Shown in pieces: positions 30,230 through 40,870 of a stretch of DNA of 64,000 bases. Numbering within the stretch: position 1 is the stretch's first letter; every line of letters begins with the position of its first letter. The notes beneath the pieces are model-generated. The model was not told the DNA's origin and ran no database searches. It saw nothing but the letters and a program-made list of their open reading frames with translations. This DNA comes from Anagrus nilaparvatae (lineage: Eukaryota > Arthropoda > Insecta > Hymenoptera > Mymaridae), in contig JAKSXM010000038.1 of the NCBI GenBank assembly GCA_022575985.1, forward strand, positions 1-64,000. Reading direction: 5' to 3'. The position numbers and the translations under genes were made by a program.

Positions 30230-31663
30230 ATGTCTAACTTATTTTTGGAACAAAATGTCCTGTCAGATAGGATGTTTAAAGCGTTTGAGAGGTTTGATTC
30301 TGACCCCAACAAAACCCTTGCGTCGTGTAAGGTTAGGATGGAATCGTTAAACAGAAATTTCGTAAAATTTGAGAAGAATCATAATACAATGATGGCTCAT
30401 CCGGAGTTCCCCTCAGTAGCTAATCACATCTATTTTACAGAAGAGGTTTTTGATAGAGTTGAGGAAATTTATTTAGTAAATTTAGCTAAATTTCAAAATT
30501 TTTTAGATGCAAATACTACAGCCGCCCCTATTGCGCAAGCACAGCCCCCAAGGCAAATTATAACTTTGGATAATGATAGGCTGCCTCCCCTTTCAATCCC
30601 TGATTTTGATGGGGACTATAAACACTGGGAGTCGTTTCGCGATATCTTTACTTCTACAGTAATAAATCGACCAAACACTTCCAGTGTAGTTAAACTTAGA
30701 CATCTGAAATCTCATGTCAAAGGGGATGCACTGGACTTAATCCAACCCTTTGACATTACTGAAGCAAATTTTGAATTAGCTTGGGATAGGTTAAAAAGTA
30801 AATATGAGATCAAGAAAAGATTGGTCAATGCTCATATTTCTGCAATTTTTTCTATTGCAAAAATACAAAAGAGCTCTGCTTCTGAATTAAAAAGGATATT
30901 AAGTAGTATCAATACCCCTTTATCGGCATTGAAAGGGTTAGGCAGACCTACTCAACATTGGGATGACTTAATGGTTTTCCATGTATTGTCATTACTGGAT
31001 TTTAAAAGTAGGGAACAGTGGGAAATTTTTTTAAGTAATTCATATCATAATAATCAATCAAATAATTCTAATATGGATGATTCAGTAAGTGAATCTAATG
31101 ATGAGACTCTTACTATAGCTTCTAACGCTGATCCTCCTGCTTTCAGCAAGATTATTGAATTTTTAAATAAACAGATTGAAATACTAGAATCTATTGAAGA
31201 GACAAATAGTGCCTCAAAACAAAATATTGATAAATCTAAGAATAATACTAGTTCAGCCTCTGCTAAAGTGCTTCATAGCAAAATTGAATCAAGTGCAAAT
31301 AATAATAATACTAAAAAATCTGTTCAATGTATAATCTGTAATGAAAATCACTTGCTTCAATTTTGCCCAAAATTTAAAATTAAATCAGTAGATCAGAGGA
31401 AAGAATTCCTTGATAAGAATGATAGATGTTATAACTGTTTAGGCGTAAAGCATAAGGCTGAAAAATGTTTTTCTAAAAAGAGATGCGAAGAGTGTAGTGG
31501 TAAACACCACACAACCTTGCATATCAGTAAAAATAATAGTAAAAATATTAATAAAAACTCAAAAAATAATAATACTAATAATAACTCTAATGGAAATCAA
31601 GCTAAAAGCACAGAGAGAAGCGTAGTAGCTGTAGAACAAACAAGTTTACCTAGTACTTCTTGA
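30230..31663 (+). CDS. gag: BEL/Pao Gag
   Basis: This 477-aa Gag has an ATG in good context (CCACAATGT). The central part carries the DUF1759 capsid-like region of BEL elements (landmarks LPPLSIPDFDGDYKHWESFR, LRHLKSHVKGDAL and WDRLKSKYE), roughly residues 110-285. Knuckle-like CxxCxxxHxxxxC motifs follow near residues 364-430 (CIICNENHLLQFC and CYNCLGVKHKAEKC). An Asn/Lys-rich tail leads to TGA at 31661-31663. In most BEL elements gag and pol form one ORF. Here pol continues in the same frame behind the stop, so this is a nonsense mutation or a readthrough stop. Confidence 0.9.
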   Translation: MSNLFLEQNVLSDRMFKAFERFDSDPNKTLASCKVRMESLNRNFVKFEKNHNTMMAHPEFPSVANHIYFTEEVFDRVEEIYLVNLAKFQNFLDANTTAAPIAQAQPPRQIITLDNDRLPPLSIPDFDGDYKHWESFRDIFTSTVINRPNTSSVVKLRHLKSHVKGDALDLIQPFDITEANFELAWDRLKSKYEIKKRLVNAHISAIFSIAKIQKSSASELKRILSSINTPLSALKGLGRPTQHWDDLMVFHVLSLLDFKSREQWEIFLSNSYHNNQSNNSNMDDSVSESNDETLTIASNADPPAFSKIIEFLNKQIEILESIEETNSASKQNIDKSKNNTSSASAKVLHSKIESSANNNNTKKSVQCIICNENHLLQFCPKFKIKSVDQRKEFLDKNDRCYNCLGVKHKAEKCFSKKRCEECSGKHHTTLHISKNNSKNINKNSKNNNTNNNSNGNQAKSTERSVVAVEQTSLPSTS

Positions 31664-31669
31664 CAATCA

Positions 31670-33955
31670 TTGTCTGAATCCTTGCTCGCGACTGCCATGA
31701 TAAGGGTTTCTGGTATCAATGGACGGGAATCTTTGGTTAGGGCTTTGGTGGACCAATGTTCACAGGCATCTTTTATAAAACAATCTTTGGTTAAAAATTT
31801 GAATCTCCCAGTTCATTCGGTAGAATTGCCCGTTTCAGGGATTGGCGGAAGTATCGCATATACTTGTAGCAAGGTAGCTTCCTTTTTTATTAAACCTCAT
31901 TTTGTATCTGATTTTAAATTGGAAGTTGAAGCTCATGTGCTTCCTAAAATTTCGGGTTATAACCCAAATTCTTCGTTAAAATTTAAAGAACTTAATCACT
32001 TAAAAAATTTGGTATTAGCAGATCCAAATTTTAATGGTCAAGGTAGTATTCAAATATTACTTGGGACAACTATCCATGCAGCTATAGCTAATGATGTTCT
32101 TAGGGCTGGTCCCTTAGACCCTGTAGCCATGCCAACTAAATTAGGTTGGATTGTTTCTGGTAATTATGGCGGCGGACCTGCTTGTAGTTTGGTAGATGAA
32201 TCTGATTTGAATAATAATAATCTAAATTTTGACTTGGAAAAATTTTGGCGGCAAGAGGAAATTTTTGACAAATCCACCTGTTTTCTAACTCCTGATGAAC
32301 AGGCTTGTGAAGACCTCTTTGTTAAAACGCATTATAGGGATGAAACAGGTCGATATGTGGTTCGTTTGCCTTTCAAAAAATCCTCAGAAGACCTATCTTT
32401 TAAAGGATCTTTTTCCATCGCTAAAAAATTTCTGAATAGGATTGAATCTCGTTTTCCTAAGGATCCTGAGTATAACAAAGCTTATCATAAATTTTTCGTA
32501 GATTACAGAGAATTAGGTCATATGGAAGAATCGCATATTTTAGATTCTGTGAATTTATACTATTTTATACCTCATCATGGTATTTTACACAATGGTAAAT
32601 TTAGGTCAGTCTTCAATGGTGCAGCTAGAGATTTTAATAAAGTTTCGATAAATCAACTCTTACATTGTGGGGCCAATTTGCTCCCAGACCTAGCTGAACT
32701 GTTGATAGGCTGGATGAGGTATAAATATGTTTTTGTGTCTGACATTGAGCATATGTTTAGACAGATTTTGGTTCATAAGGATGATAGGCGTTTCCAACAA
32801 ATTTTATGGAGAGATAATATTGATGATAAAATTAAAACGTGGTCTCTTAATACAGTCACTTATGGGATGATTAGCAGCCCATTTTTGGCTATTAGAGTCA
32901 TGAAACAATTAGCGTTAGATGAGGGAAAAAATTACCCTTTAGCTGTTGAAATATTAGAAAAAGAGACGTATATGGACGATACTCTTTCTGGTGGGCATTC
33001 TTTAGAAGAAACATTGGCAAAACAACAAAGTTTGATTAAAATTTGCAAGGTGGGTGGTTTTTCGTTGCATAAATGGAAAGCCAACCACCCTGCATTGTTG
33101 GATTTCTCAGATTCAATCTGTGCAAAAGTTGGTACATCAAATTCATATTTTGACCTTTTAGGGTTACATTGGTCGGTAGAAGGTGATTTTTTCTCCTTTG
33201 ATTTTAAAAAAGACGAACTTAGTGGCAAAATATCAAAAAGAAAAGTTTTGGCTAGTGTAGCGAAATTTTTTGATCCTTTAGGATGGTTAGCACCAGTAAT
33301 TATCACTGCTAAAATTTTTATGCAGAGATTATGGCTTTTTAAATTAGGTTGGGATGATTCGTTGCCTATTGAATTAAAAAATGAATTTTTAGCGTGGTAT
33401 GATAGTACTCCAATTTTAAAAAACATAAAAATTAATAGATGGCTTGAATACATACCAGGAGCTAAATACGAACTTTTTGGTTTTGCTGATGCTTCTAAGT
33501 TAGCTTATGCAGCCTGCACTTACCTCAAAGTTACTCACAAAGGTAAGAGTACGGTTCATTTAGTTCAGGCTAAATCAAAAGTGGCCCCCATAAAACCTTT
33601 ACAGACAATACCAAGGTTGGAGCTCAGTGCTGCATTTCTCTTAACTAAACTAGCAGTCAAGGTTCTTAGGGCGTTGAATTTGGAGTCAGTGGGAATATTT
33701 TTATACACAGATTCCATGGATGTACTTCAGTGGCTTAAGGCACATCCTTCCAAGTGGCCTACATTTGTGGCTCATAGGTGTTCTAAGATACACTCGTATC
33801 TCCCTGAAGCTTACTGGAACCACGTCAGCACGAGGGACAACCCTGCTGACTGTGTTTCCAGAGGCATATCTCCTAGTGAATTGGAACCTTTTTCTTTGTG
33901 GTGGGAGGGGGGTAGTGTGATTAGAGCTCCTATGAGTCCTACGAGTGGTTTTTAA
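31670..33955 (+). CDS. pol: BEL/Pao pol, protease-RT-RNase H part
   Basis: The frame is the same as gag and is open directly after its TGA; I see no convincing own ATG at the start (first codon taken is TTG). The protease site reads DQCSQASF at residues 28-35, where BEL proteases have DQGSQ. The active-site Gly is thus replaced by Cys, which should disable it. RT motifs include FRSVFNGAARDF, DIEHMFRQI and YMDD at residues 434-437. RNase H follows (FGFADAS and LYTDSMDVLQW). The connection sequence HVSTRDNPADCVSRG is typical. It ends at a TAA that interrupts the polyprotein before the integrase. Confidence 0.85.
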   Translation: MSESLLATAMIRVSGINGRESLVRALVDQCSQASFIKQSLVKNLNLPVHSVELPVSGIGGSIAYTCSKVASFFIKPHFVSDFKLEVEAHVLPKISGYNPNSSLKFKELNHLKNLVLADPNFNGQGSIQILLGTTIHAAIANDVLRAGPLDPVAMPTKLGWIVSGNYGGGPACSLVDESDLNNNNLNFDLEKFWRQEEIFDKSTCFLTPDEQACEDLFVKTHYRDETGRYVVRLPFKKSSEDLSFKGSFSIAKKFLNRIESRFPKDPEYNKAYHKFFVDYRELGHMEESHILDSVNLYYFIPHHGILHNGKFRSVFNGAARDFNKVSINQLLHCGANLLPDLAELLIGWMRYKYVFVSDIEHMFRQILVHKDDRRFQQILWRDNIDDKIKTWSLNTVTYGMISSPFLAIRVMKQLALDEGKNYPLAVEILEKETYMDDTLSGGHSLEETLAKQQSLIKICKVGGFSLHKWKANHPALLDFSDSICAKVGTSNSYFDLLGLHWSVEGDFFSFDFKKDELSGKISKRKVLASVAKFFDPLGWLAPVIITAKIFMQRLWLFKLGWDDSLPIELKNEFLAWYDSTPILKNIKINRWLEYIPGAKYELFGFADASKLAYAACTYLKVTHKGKSTVHLVQAKSKVAPIKPLQTIPRLELSAAFLLTKLAVKVLRALNLESVGIFLYTDSMDVLQWLKAHPSKWPTFVAHRCSKIHSYLPEAYWNHVSTRDNPADCVSRGISPSELEPFSLWWEGGSVIRAPMSPTSGF

Positions 33956-35208
33956 TGTAAGTCGGTTAATGTAGTATCTTATAATTTTAATATTAATTTA
34001 AAAAAGAATAAAAAAGTGCATCATTGGGATCTGTTAAATAAATATTCAGATCTTCAAAAACTCCTAAGGGTTACGTCATATGTGTTACGTTTCATTGACA
34101 GGCTTTTAATAAAAACTAAAATTAAGAATAAATTAGCTAATAAAAAAGATTTGAGGTTATTTATTAATTGTTGGTTTGAAGTAGATTATAGATTGAAATG
34201 TTTTAAAACTCCTTCTATTTCTGAATTAATTAGAGCTAGATTTGTCTGGATTTTTGTTGTTCAGCGGGCTCATTTCAAAAATGACATTAAATATCTTGAA
34301 AGTGGTAGGGATATAGAAGATTCCAATTTACAAAGTATTGATCCTTGTTTGGATAAAAGTTTACTAAGAGTTGGTGGTAGGGTACAGGCATCATCATTAG
34401 ACCCAGATGAAAAACACCCTTTCATACTTCCGTATAATTGTCAATTTTCGAAATTAATCATTGGTTATGTTCATGAGAAGAAATTGCATAGTGGTATAAG
34501 ATTGACTCATTCTACAGTTAGGCAAAATTTTTGGATAGTAAAATCTAAGAGAATGATCAGATCTTATTTAAATAACTATAATACATGTCGTAGGTATAGG
34601 GCTGAAACTGTGTCTCAAAAAATGGGTATTTTACCTGCAGTTAGGGTTACTAGACCGGATAAACCGTTTAGATATACAGGTGTCGATTACGCAGGCCCAA
34701 TAGATATTTTACGTTTCAAAGGACGCGGTAGTCGCACTTATAAGGCTTACGTAGCAGTTTTCGTGTGTATGGCTACAAAAGCGGTGCATCTGGAGTTAGT
34801 TTCTGGGTATTCTAGCGAAGACTTTGTAGCCGCCTTCCGCAGATTCACCTCAACACGGGGTCAGTGTTCTGGGCTGTATAGTGACCAAGGTACGACCTTT
34901 GTCGGTGCCGATAAGCTTCTAAGGCAGATGTACATGGAGTCTTCGGACTACATGCAGAAACTGGTGGGGTCATTGGCTGACGAGGGTACCTCTTGGTCAT
35001 TTAACGCCCCAGGCGCGCCTCATTTTGGGGGAATCTGGGAAGCTGCTGTAAAGTCCGTGAAACATCATCTTAAAAGGGTTTTAGGTACTCATAAACTCAC
35101 GTTTGAAGAGTTTTATACGCTTCTCAAGCAGATAGAATGCTGCTTGAACTCCAGACCCTTGATACCCCTAACTGAGGACCCATCTGATAATTTATTATTA
35201 TATTATAT
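33956..35208 (+). pseudogene. BEL/Pao integrase part, truncated
   Basis: The frame continues from pol behind the TAA. The integrase zinc region has LHSGIRLTHSTVRQNFW, but the first Cys of the following CxxC is a Tyr (NNYNTC). Core residues are D224 (VDYAGP), D290 (SDQG) and E342 (GGIWEAAVK), counted from 34016. Coding similarity stops at LTEDPSDN near 35190; the usual end and the DUF5641 domain are missing. After an AT-rich junction the 3' LTR remnant follows. Non-functional. Confidence 0.85.
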
Positions 35209-35222
35209 TATCTGATATTTAT

Positions 35223-35370
35223 ATTCCCGCTGTGTATACATCAATCTCTTGTATATACCTCTTTATGTAGATAGAATATAGAAATATTAAGTTTAATTGT
35301 GATTTGAGTAATACACTTTATTTCACCTTATCCATGCCAATTCCTTCTAAAATACTTACCCACATCAACA
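35223..35370 (+). repeat. Truncated 3' LTR of the BEL element
   Basis: The 148 bp match 27957-28104; the first 99 bp of the LTR are missing. The end CACATCAACA is followed by the target duplication ATACT. Confidence 0.95.
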
Positions 35371-35492
35371 ATACTTAAAATAAAGGATTTGGGCATGTGT
35401 TTTATGTATTTTATTTGAGTATACAAAACAGCATCCCCGGATATCAGTTTTGAACATTTGACTTATTTTCTTAAAGCTAAAGGTATAATCTA

Positions 35493-36576
35493 TATATGGG
35501 TCGATATTCCTCAAATGTATGTAAACCTAATTCTTGGGTCTTCAAATCGGTCCCAAAATATTTTTCCCTTAAAGTACTATCGAAAATAAGTAACATCCCC
35601 AATTTTTAGCCTCCTAGGTCTTCTCCTTGATTTTTTACAGCCAAATTACTTTTTTTTATGCTTTTTATTTTTTTAAATTTTAAGAGCTCAAAAATTACTA
35701 AAAATTGTCTCAGACTCCTATTTTATTGCAAAAAAAGTTTTCCTCATAAGCCCGGATAGGAAATTTCCCTGGCTATCCGATTCCGTGGTTCAAAATTTTA
35801 TTCCAGATGCGCATGCGCGAGAAATCGAGTAAATACGTTACAACTTCTTGCATTCATAACTCCCCAGCAGACAAAGCAATTTTACTTGATTTTTTTTGAA
35901 ATTTTAAGTATTTTGGGTAAAAATTTAAAAATTCGTAAAATTGATACGAAATTTTGAAAATACACAAAAATTGGTATCTTTATGTAAAATTACCCGCGGA
36001 ATACGAATTTTTGGTAAGATTTTTGATTGGTCACGTGACTTGGCGGGAAATTGGAAATTTTTAAAAAGTGAAAATTTTGGAATCAGTTTTTTTGCTCTAG
36101 ATTTTTAAGGTAGCCAAAAAACAAAACAAAAATTTTACCATAAAAAGTGTGCATGAAGACAAAAATTTTGGGTATTTCAAAAGTAAAATTGGTTTGTCTG
36201 CTGGGGAGTTATGAATGCTAGAAGTTGTAACGCATTTACTCGATTTCTCGCGCATGCGCATCTCGAATAAAATTTTGAACCACGGTATCGGATAGCCAGG
36301 GAAATTTCCTATCCGGGCCTAAGAGGAAAACTTTTTTTGCAATAAAATAAGAGTCTGAGACAATTTTTAGTAATTTTTGCGCTCTTAAAATTTAAAAAAA
36401 TAAAAAGCACAAAAAAAAGTAATTTGGCTGTAAAAAATCAAGGAGAAGACCTACGAGGCTAAAAATTGGGGAGGTTACTTATTTTCGATAGTACTTTAAG
36501 GGAAAAATATTTTGGGACCGATTTAAAGACCCAAGAATTAGGTTTACATACACTTGAGGAATATCGACCCATATAA
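35493..36576. repeat. Large foldback element (~1.08 kb)
   Basis: The outer ends ATATGGGTCGATATTCC (about 35497) and the complement (about 36557-36574) open arms of roughly 420 bp. Shared blocks include AAATATTTTTCCCTTAAAGT, GAAATTTCCCTGGCTATCC and CTCCCCAGCAGACAAA. A ~280-bp centre separates the arms. No coding sequence. Confidence 0.85.
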
Positions 36577-37459
36577 CATGTAATTATATACAACAATATA
36601 ATTATTATATACATTTAAACAATATATACCTATCATTTTTAATAATGTGATATTTTAATTATGTTTCAAATCAAACTTTTGCTTTTGCCACATAGTTATG
36701 TTTTTTAAATTATTTTTTTAAGCAGGTATTTTAATTTTTGAATTAGGTATAAATGTAAGATAATATTTTCTTATGTAGTTGAAAATTAACTTGATTTCTA
36801 ATATCAAATTTCAGAATTCGAGTACAAACGATGTCCAGAACTAATATTTTCATTACAAAAGAATTAGAATAAATTTAAAATTATTATTATATTATTTAAA
36901 ATTTTTAATGTTCAAAAAATAAATTATCAGATTCGAGGTATCGAGTATAAATGATATTTTTTGGAATTTGTACTTCCATAAAAATAAATTAGGTACTACG
37001 TCAAAAAAGAAAAAATTAAAACTAGTGTTATTTTTATTTTTAAAAGGAAAAAATTTGGAGGAAAAAATTTTCATATTAAAATCTAGAAAAAAATTAGGTA
37101 CTGCGTTCAAAAAAGCAAAAAACATTTGGTATTTTTTGTATTTTTTTGTGACATAAATTTTAAGAATAAAATTAAAAAAAAATTAATTATCGGATTCGAG
37201 ATATCAAGTAAAAAGATACTTCTAGATATTAGTACTTTCATAAAAAAGTAGGCATTATTACATCCAAATTTAATTAAAAAAAAGCAGTTTAAGATTTTTT
37301 TTTTTTAAAAAGTTTGAAAAAAAATTAGGTCTTGATACCATAAAAGTTGTGAAATATCCCCGGTTACATACCGATTTCTATTTGTCTTATGTAAGAAAAT
37401 TTTGTATTTTTAAAGAAAAGTTAAAAATTGTTTTTGGGTATATTTACGGGGGTTTTTGG
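36577..37459. repeat. Dispersed AT-rich repeat copies
   Basis: Two or three copies of the family seen at 17468 lie here (near 36920-37030 and 37180-37330), with landmarks TCAGATTCGAGGTATCGAGT and AAATTAGGTACTACGTC. The overlapping open frames on both strands near 36900-37150 are by-products of the A/T runs. No gene. Confidence 0.55.
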
Positions 37460-38310
37460 GTACGTTAAACTAAAATTTGATTACAAATATTACAAATTCG
37501 GAATAATTTATCCCAAAACCATTAAATTCTGTAAAAAAATATATTTATAAACTTTTTTAACTTTTTTGGCTGCGTTATGGATTTGGAATTTAAAAATATG
37601 CAGATCCCGAATTTTTCGAAATTATGGATCCCTAAACCGTGAAATTCGGTAAAAATATTATTTACAAAAATTTTAATAAATATTGTTGCCTGCGGTATTT
37701 GGTGCTTTGGAGCATGCTGAATCCAAATTTTTAAATAAAATCATACAATTGGATCTAAAAACCTAAAAATTCGGTAAAAATAGTATTCTATTTAAACGTT
37801 TTGATTAATTTCTTTTTTCTGCGGTACTTAAGTCTAATGATATTAAGAACCCGAATTTTTTGACAAATTCCTAAATTCTAAATAATGGACCTAAAACCGA
37901 AAAATTCGGTAAAAATAATATTCCTATAAAAAGTATAGATTTATTTTTGTTGAATGCGATACTTAAAGTTTAGGAACATGAGAAACCAGAAATTCTTGGA
38001 TAAATCATCAAATTCTTAATAATGGACCTACAAACCGAAAAATTCCAGAAAAAAACTATGTTTTAAAAAATTTAAATTAATTATTATTGACTGTGATACC
38101 TGGGGTCTTATAAAATTTTGAAATAAAATTTCTCGGACAAGTTTTGAAATAATGGCTCCCGTAGGCATAAAATTCTGTAAAAATAATATTCTCATAAAAA
38201 GTTTTAATTAATTTTATTTACCGTTGTACTTAAAGTTTAGGGGCATGAGGAACCCGAAATTTTTGGAACCAAATTCCAAAAATGGGCCCTAAAACCGAAA
38301 TATTATGTAA
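37460..38310. repeat. Degenerate tandem array, ~115-135 bp units
   Basis: About six to seven head-to-tail units each carry a core such as CCGAAAAATTCGGTAAAAAT, then ~60 bp, a ...TGCGGTACTTAAGTTTAGG-like block and an AATTCTAAATAATGGACC-like end. A further diverged unit lies near 38850-39010. The core is itself nearly palindromic (CCGAAAAATTCGG). Units differ strongly, so the array is old. Confidence 0.7.
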
Positions 38311-40547
38311 AAATAATTTTCATTTTTTTAACATGGAACATGTTTATAGGGAGAGGTACCCCAGAACTTGAAAATTAAGGGGGGGGTCTAATGAGACTTA
38401 GAACAATTTCAATTTATAGGGACTAAATAGGGAAAATTTTGGGCTTAGGAACTTATAATAAGACAGGTTTTATACAGGTTTAGGGACTTGGAATAATTCG
38501 GGTTTAGGGGCTTAGAATAATTATAATTCAGGGACTTAGAATAATACGCGTTTAGGAAATCAAAATAGTTTGGGTTTAGAATCTTCAAATCTAGCAAAGA
38601 TAATAATTACAAATTATAAAATTATAAAATTGTATTGCAACGCTGCGTATCATTTGCATTATACTTAGCCCTCAACGGGAAGAAAACATGTCCCATACAT
38701 TTAGGTTATGCTTACACAAACTTTTTATACGTTTTTTATTTTAAAAGTTTTTGGACACCCGAAACCGTTATTGTTGATAAATTATTATTATTATATTAAA
38801 CATTATTTTTAAATAATTATTCTATACTATGGCCGCAAATTAATAAGTTTCTAATAAAGGACCGCACAAAATTCGGTAAAAATAATATAAATTTTAAAAA
38901 CTTTAGTATATTATTTTTTACTGCAGTTTTTGAAATTTTGGGGCATGCTGTTTCTGGATTCTGTGGCTTAATTATAAAATTTGAAACATTCGACTTCAAA
39001 ATCGTTAATATGGGCTAATATTTCATTTCATTATAAAACTGATAATTTTTACTTTAATACGAGTACAGAACACGTGTTAAGGTCAAGATCCCGTATTTGT
39101 AAAGAAAATTGACGAATTTAATAATTGGCCCCGAAATGCGTTAAACTCAAAATTGTTTTTAGCATACAATTTAATCCATTTTTCAATACTTAAGTACTTG
39201 AGTTTGTTAGACATGCTATTTTTTAATTTTGGCAAAATAAAAAACTTTATTATCGACACTTTTGAAATTTTAGAATTAAATGAGGTATTACAACAAAAGA
39301 AATAAAATATATTGCATTCTTTAATTTTTTTGTTTTTATAATTTTGAGAAAAAAATTTTTGAAAAATTCAGTATCAGATCCAAAAAATTACTATTTACGA
39401 ACTTTCTAAAACTAGTACTCTCATAGAAATAAATTAGGTACTACGTCCAAAAAGAAAAAAAAATTTGGTGTTATTTGTATTTTTTTGTGACAATATCAGA
39501 TTCGAGATATCGAGTAAAAACCATTATTTCAAATATGAGTACTTTTATAGAAAAAAATTAGGTATTACATCCAAATTAAAAAAAAAATAGTAGTTTGAGA
39601 TTTTTTTATAAAAAAAGTTTTGAACAAAAAATGGCAGCACCCAGTGTGGCATAGCTCAAAAATCAAGTATTTTTATAACACCTGAAGAGGCCAACGGACT
39701 TGTTGGTGAAAGATTGTGAAATAAAAAAATTGTTACACATCAAAATAATTTGCATTTTTTTACTAATTTTTTATAATTTGAAACAATAAAAAATTAAATT
39801 CAGCTCCAATTCACACAGGCACGCACACACAAAGGCTTCTTTAAAAACCGTTTTTTAGCTTCCTGGGATCTCAAAATGTGCTTATATGCTAAAAAACCAA
39901 CATTTCAACCATCACAATGGTTCCTCCATAAATAAATATATAGACAAGCTAATAAATAATTTTGTAATTAGTATATAAGGGATATACGCTTGTATTTCTC
40001 AATAATTGTATTTCTCAATAATTTTAAAAACATATTTTAAAGCTTTCTGGACATTCCCAAGACGAAAGACAACAAAATGGTAGAAAATTTGAAGACCAAA
40101 AAACCTTAACATTACGATTTCTTCAAACCTTTGAAATAGACTTACAAGTTATTACAATCAATATATTTCTTCAGTTTTTTAGACCTTACAGTTTAAAATA
40201 AAATTACTTTTTAGCCAAATTTTATATTATATAAATTAGTCAACTAAGTGAGATTAGATCTTACTTCCAATCGATTATTTTAAACTTAACTAGATTAAGA
40301 AATTTTATTTTTAGGTCAAAAGATTTTCCCATGATTTTCTAGTATTTTCTAATTAGCCATGCTTGATCATCAAAATTTCTTGTTTTCAGAAACTTTTTAT
40401 GGTCGACTAAAATTAGACCCATTTAAATAATTTTGTTTTTTCATGCAGAATAATTTTCTCGCAGGTTTTCCAAGGTGGAAGACGAAAGATAAAAAAATGC
40501 CTGAAGATATTTATGTAAATTAAATAGTTTCAAAACTTATTCATTTA
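38311..40547. other. Non-coding region with short repeats
   Basis: At 38380-38580 phrases of the type AGGGACTTAGAATAATT recur about every 30 bases. Near 39370-39620 are two more copies of the dispersed family with the landmark AATTAGGTACTACGTCC. The rest is AT-rich with no supported gene. Confidence 0.5.
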
Positions 40548-40870
40548 TTAAGGGAGTATAAGTGTGGAGCTATTACAGAACAGATATTGAAAATATTTGG
40601 TGAAAACGTTCTTTACTATTAAAAAATACGATAACCAAAATCTCAGAGGTAGAACAAAATATCGGAACACCGTTCGCACGTGTATTTCTCTCTTTCTCTT
40701 ATTATTGCAGCTCCCATAAGAAATTTCAAAATGTTTTTGTTTATATTTCAGTTAATATTCTTCAAATCGTTTTGAGATTTTGGTTATCGTATTTTTTAAT
40801 AGTAAAGAACGTTTTCACCAAATATTTTTAATATCTGTTCTGTAATAGCTCCACACTTATACTACCTTAA
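40548..40870. repeat. MITE-like element with ~95-bp inverted repeats
   Basis: The arm at 40548-40645 (GAGTATAAGTGTGGAGCTAT...CGATAACCAAAATCTCA) is mirrored at 40770-40870 with very few mismatches, around a ~125-bp centre. The ends lie at TTAAG/CTTAA. No coding content. Confidence 0.9.

Larger units (their letters stand above)
27853..35375 (+). mobile_element. Defective BEL/Pao LTR retrotransposon
   Basis: It is bounded by ATACT target duplications (27853-27857 and 35371-35375). The 5' LTR is 27858-28104 and the 3' LTR remnant is 35223-35370. Internal order is long leader, gag (DUF1759-type), protease, RT, RNase H and integrase, all in one frame. There are two in-frame stops (TGA 31661-31663, TAA 33953-33955), two motif substitutions, and a deletion that removed the pol end and the first 99 bp of the 3' LTR. 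Surviving LTR parts look nearly identical, so the insertion is not very old. Confidence 0.95.

Noticed and set aside
32932..33453. 173-aa minus-strand frame inside BEL pol
   Set aside because: It is a shadow of the RT/RNase H region with no recognisable domain.
36892..37156. Overlapping plus and minus open frames near 37 kb
   Set aside because: They are low-complexity Lys/Asn/Phe frames arising from A/T runs in a dispersed repeat.
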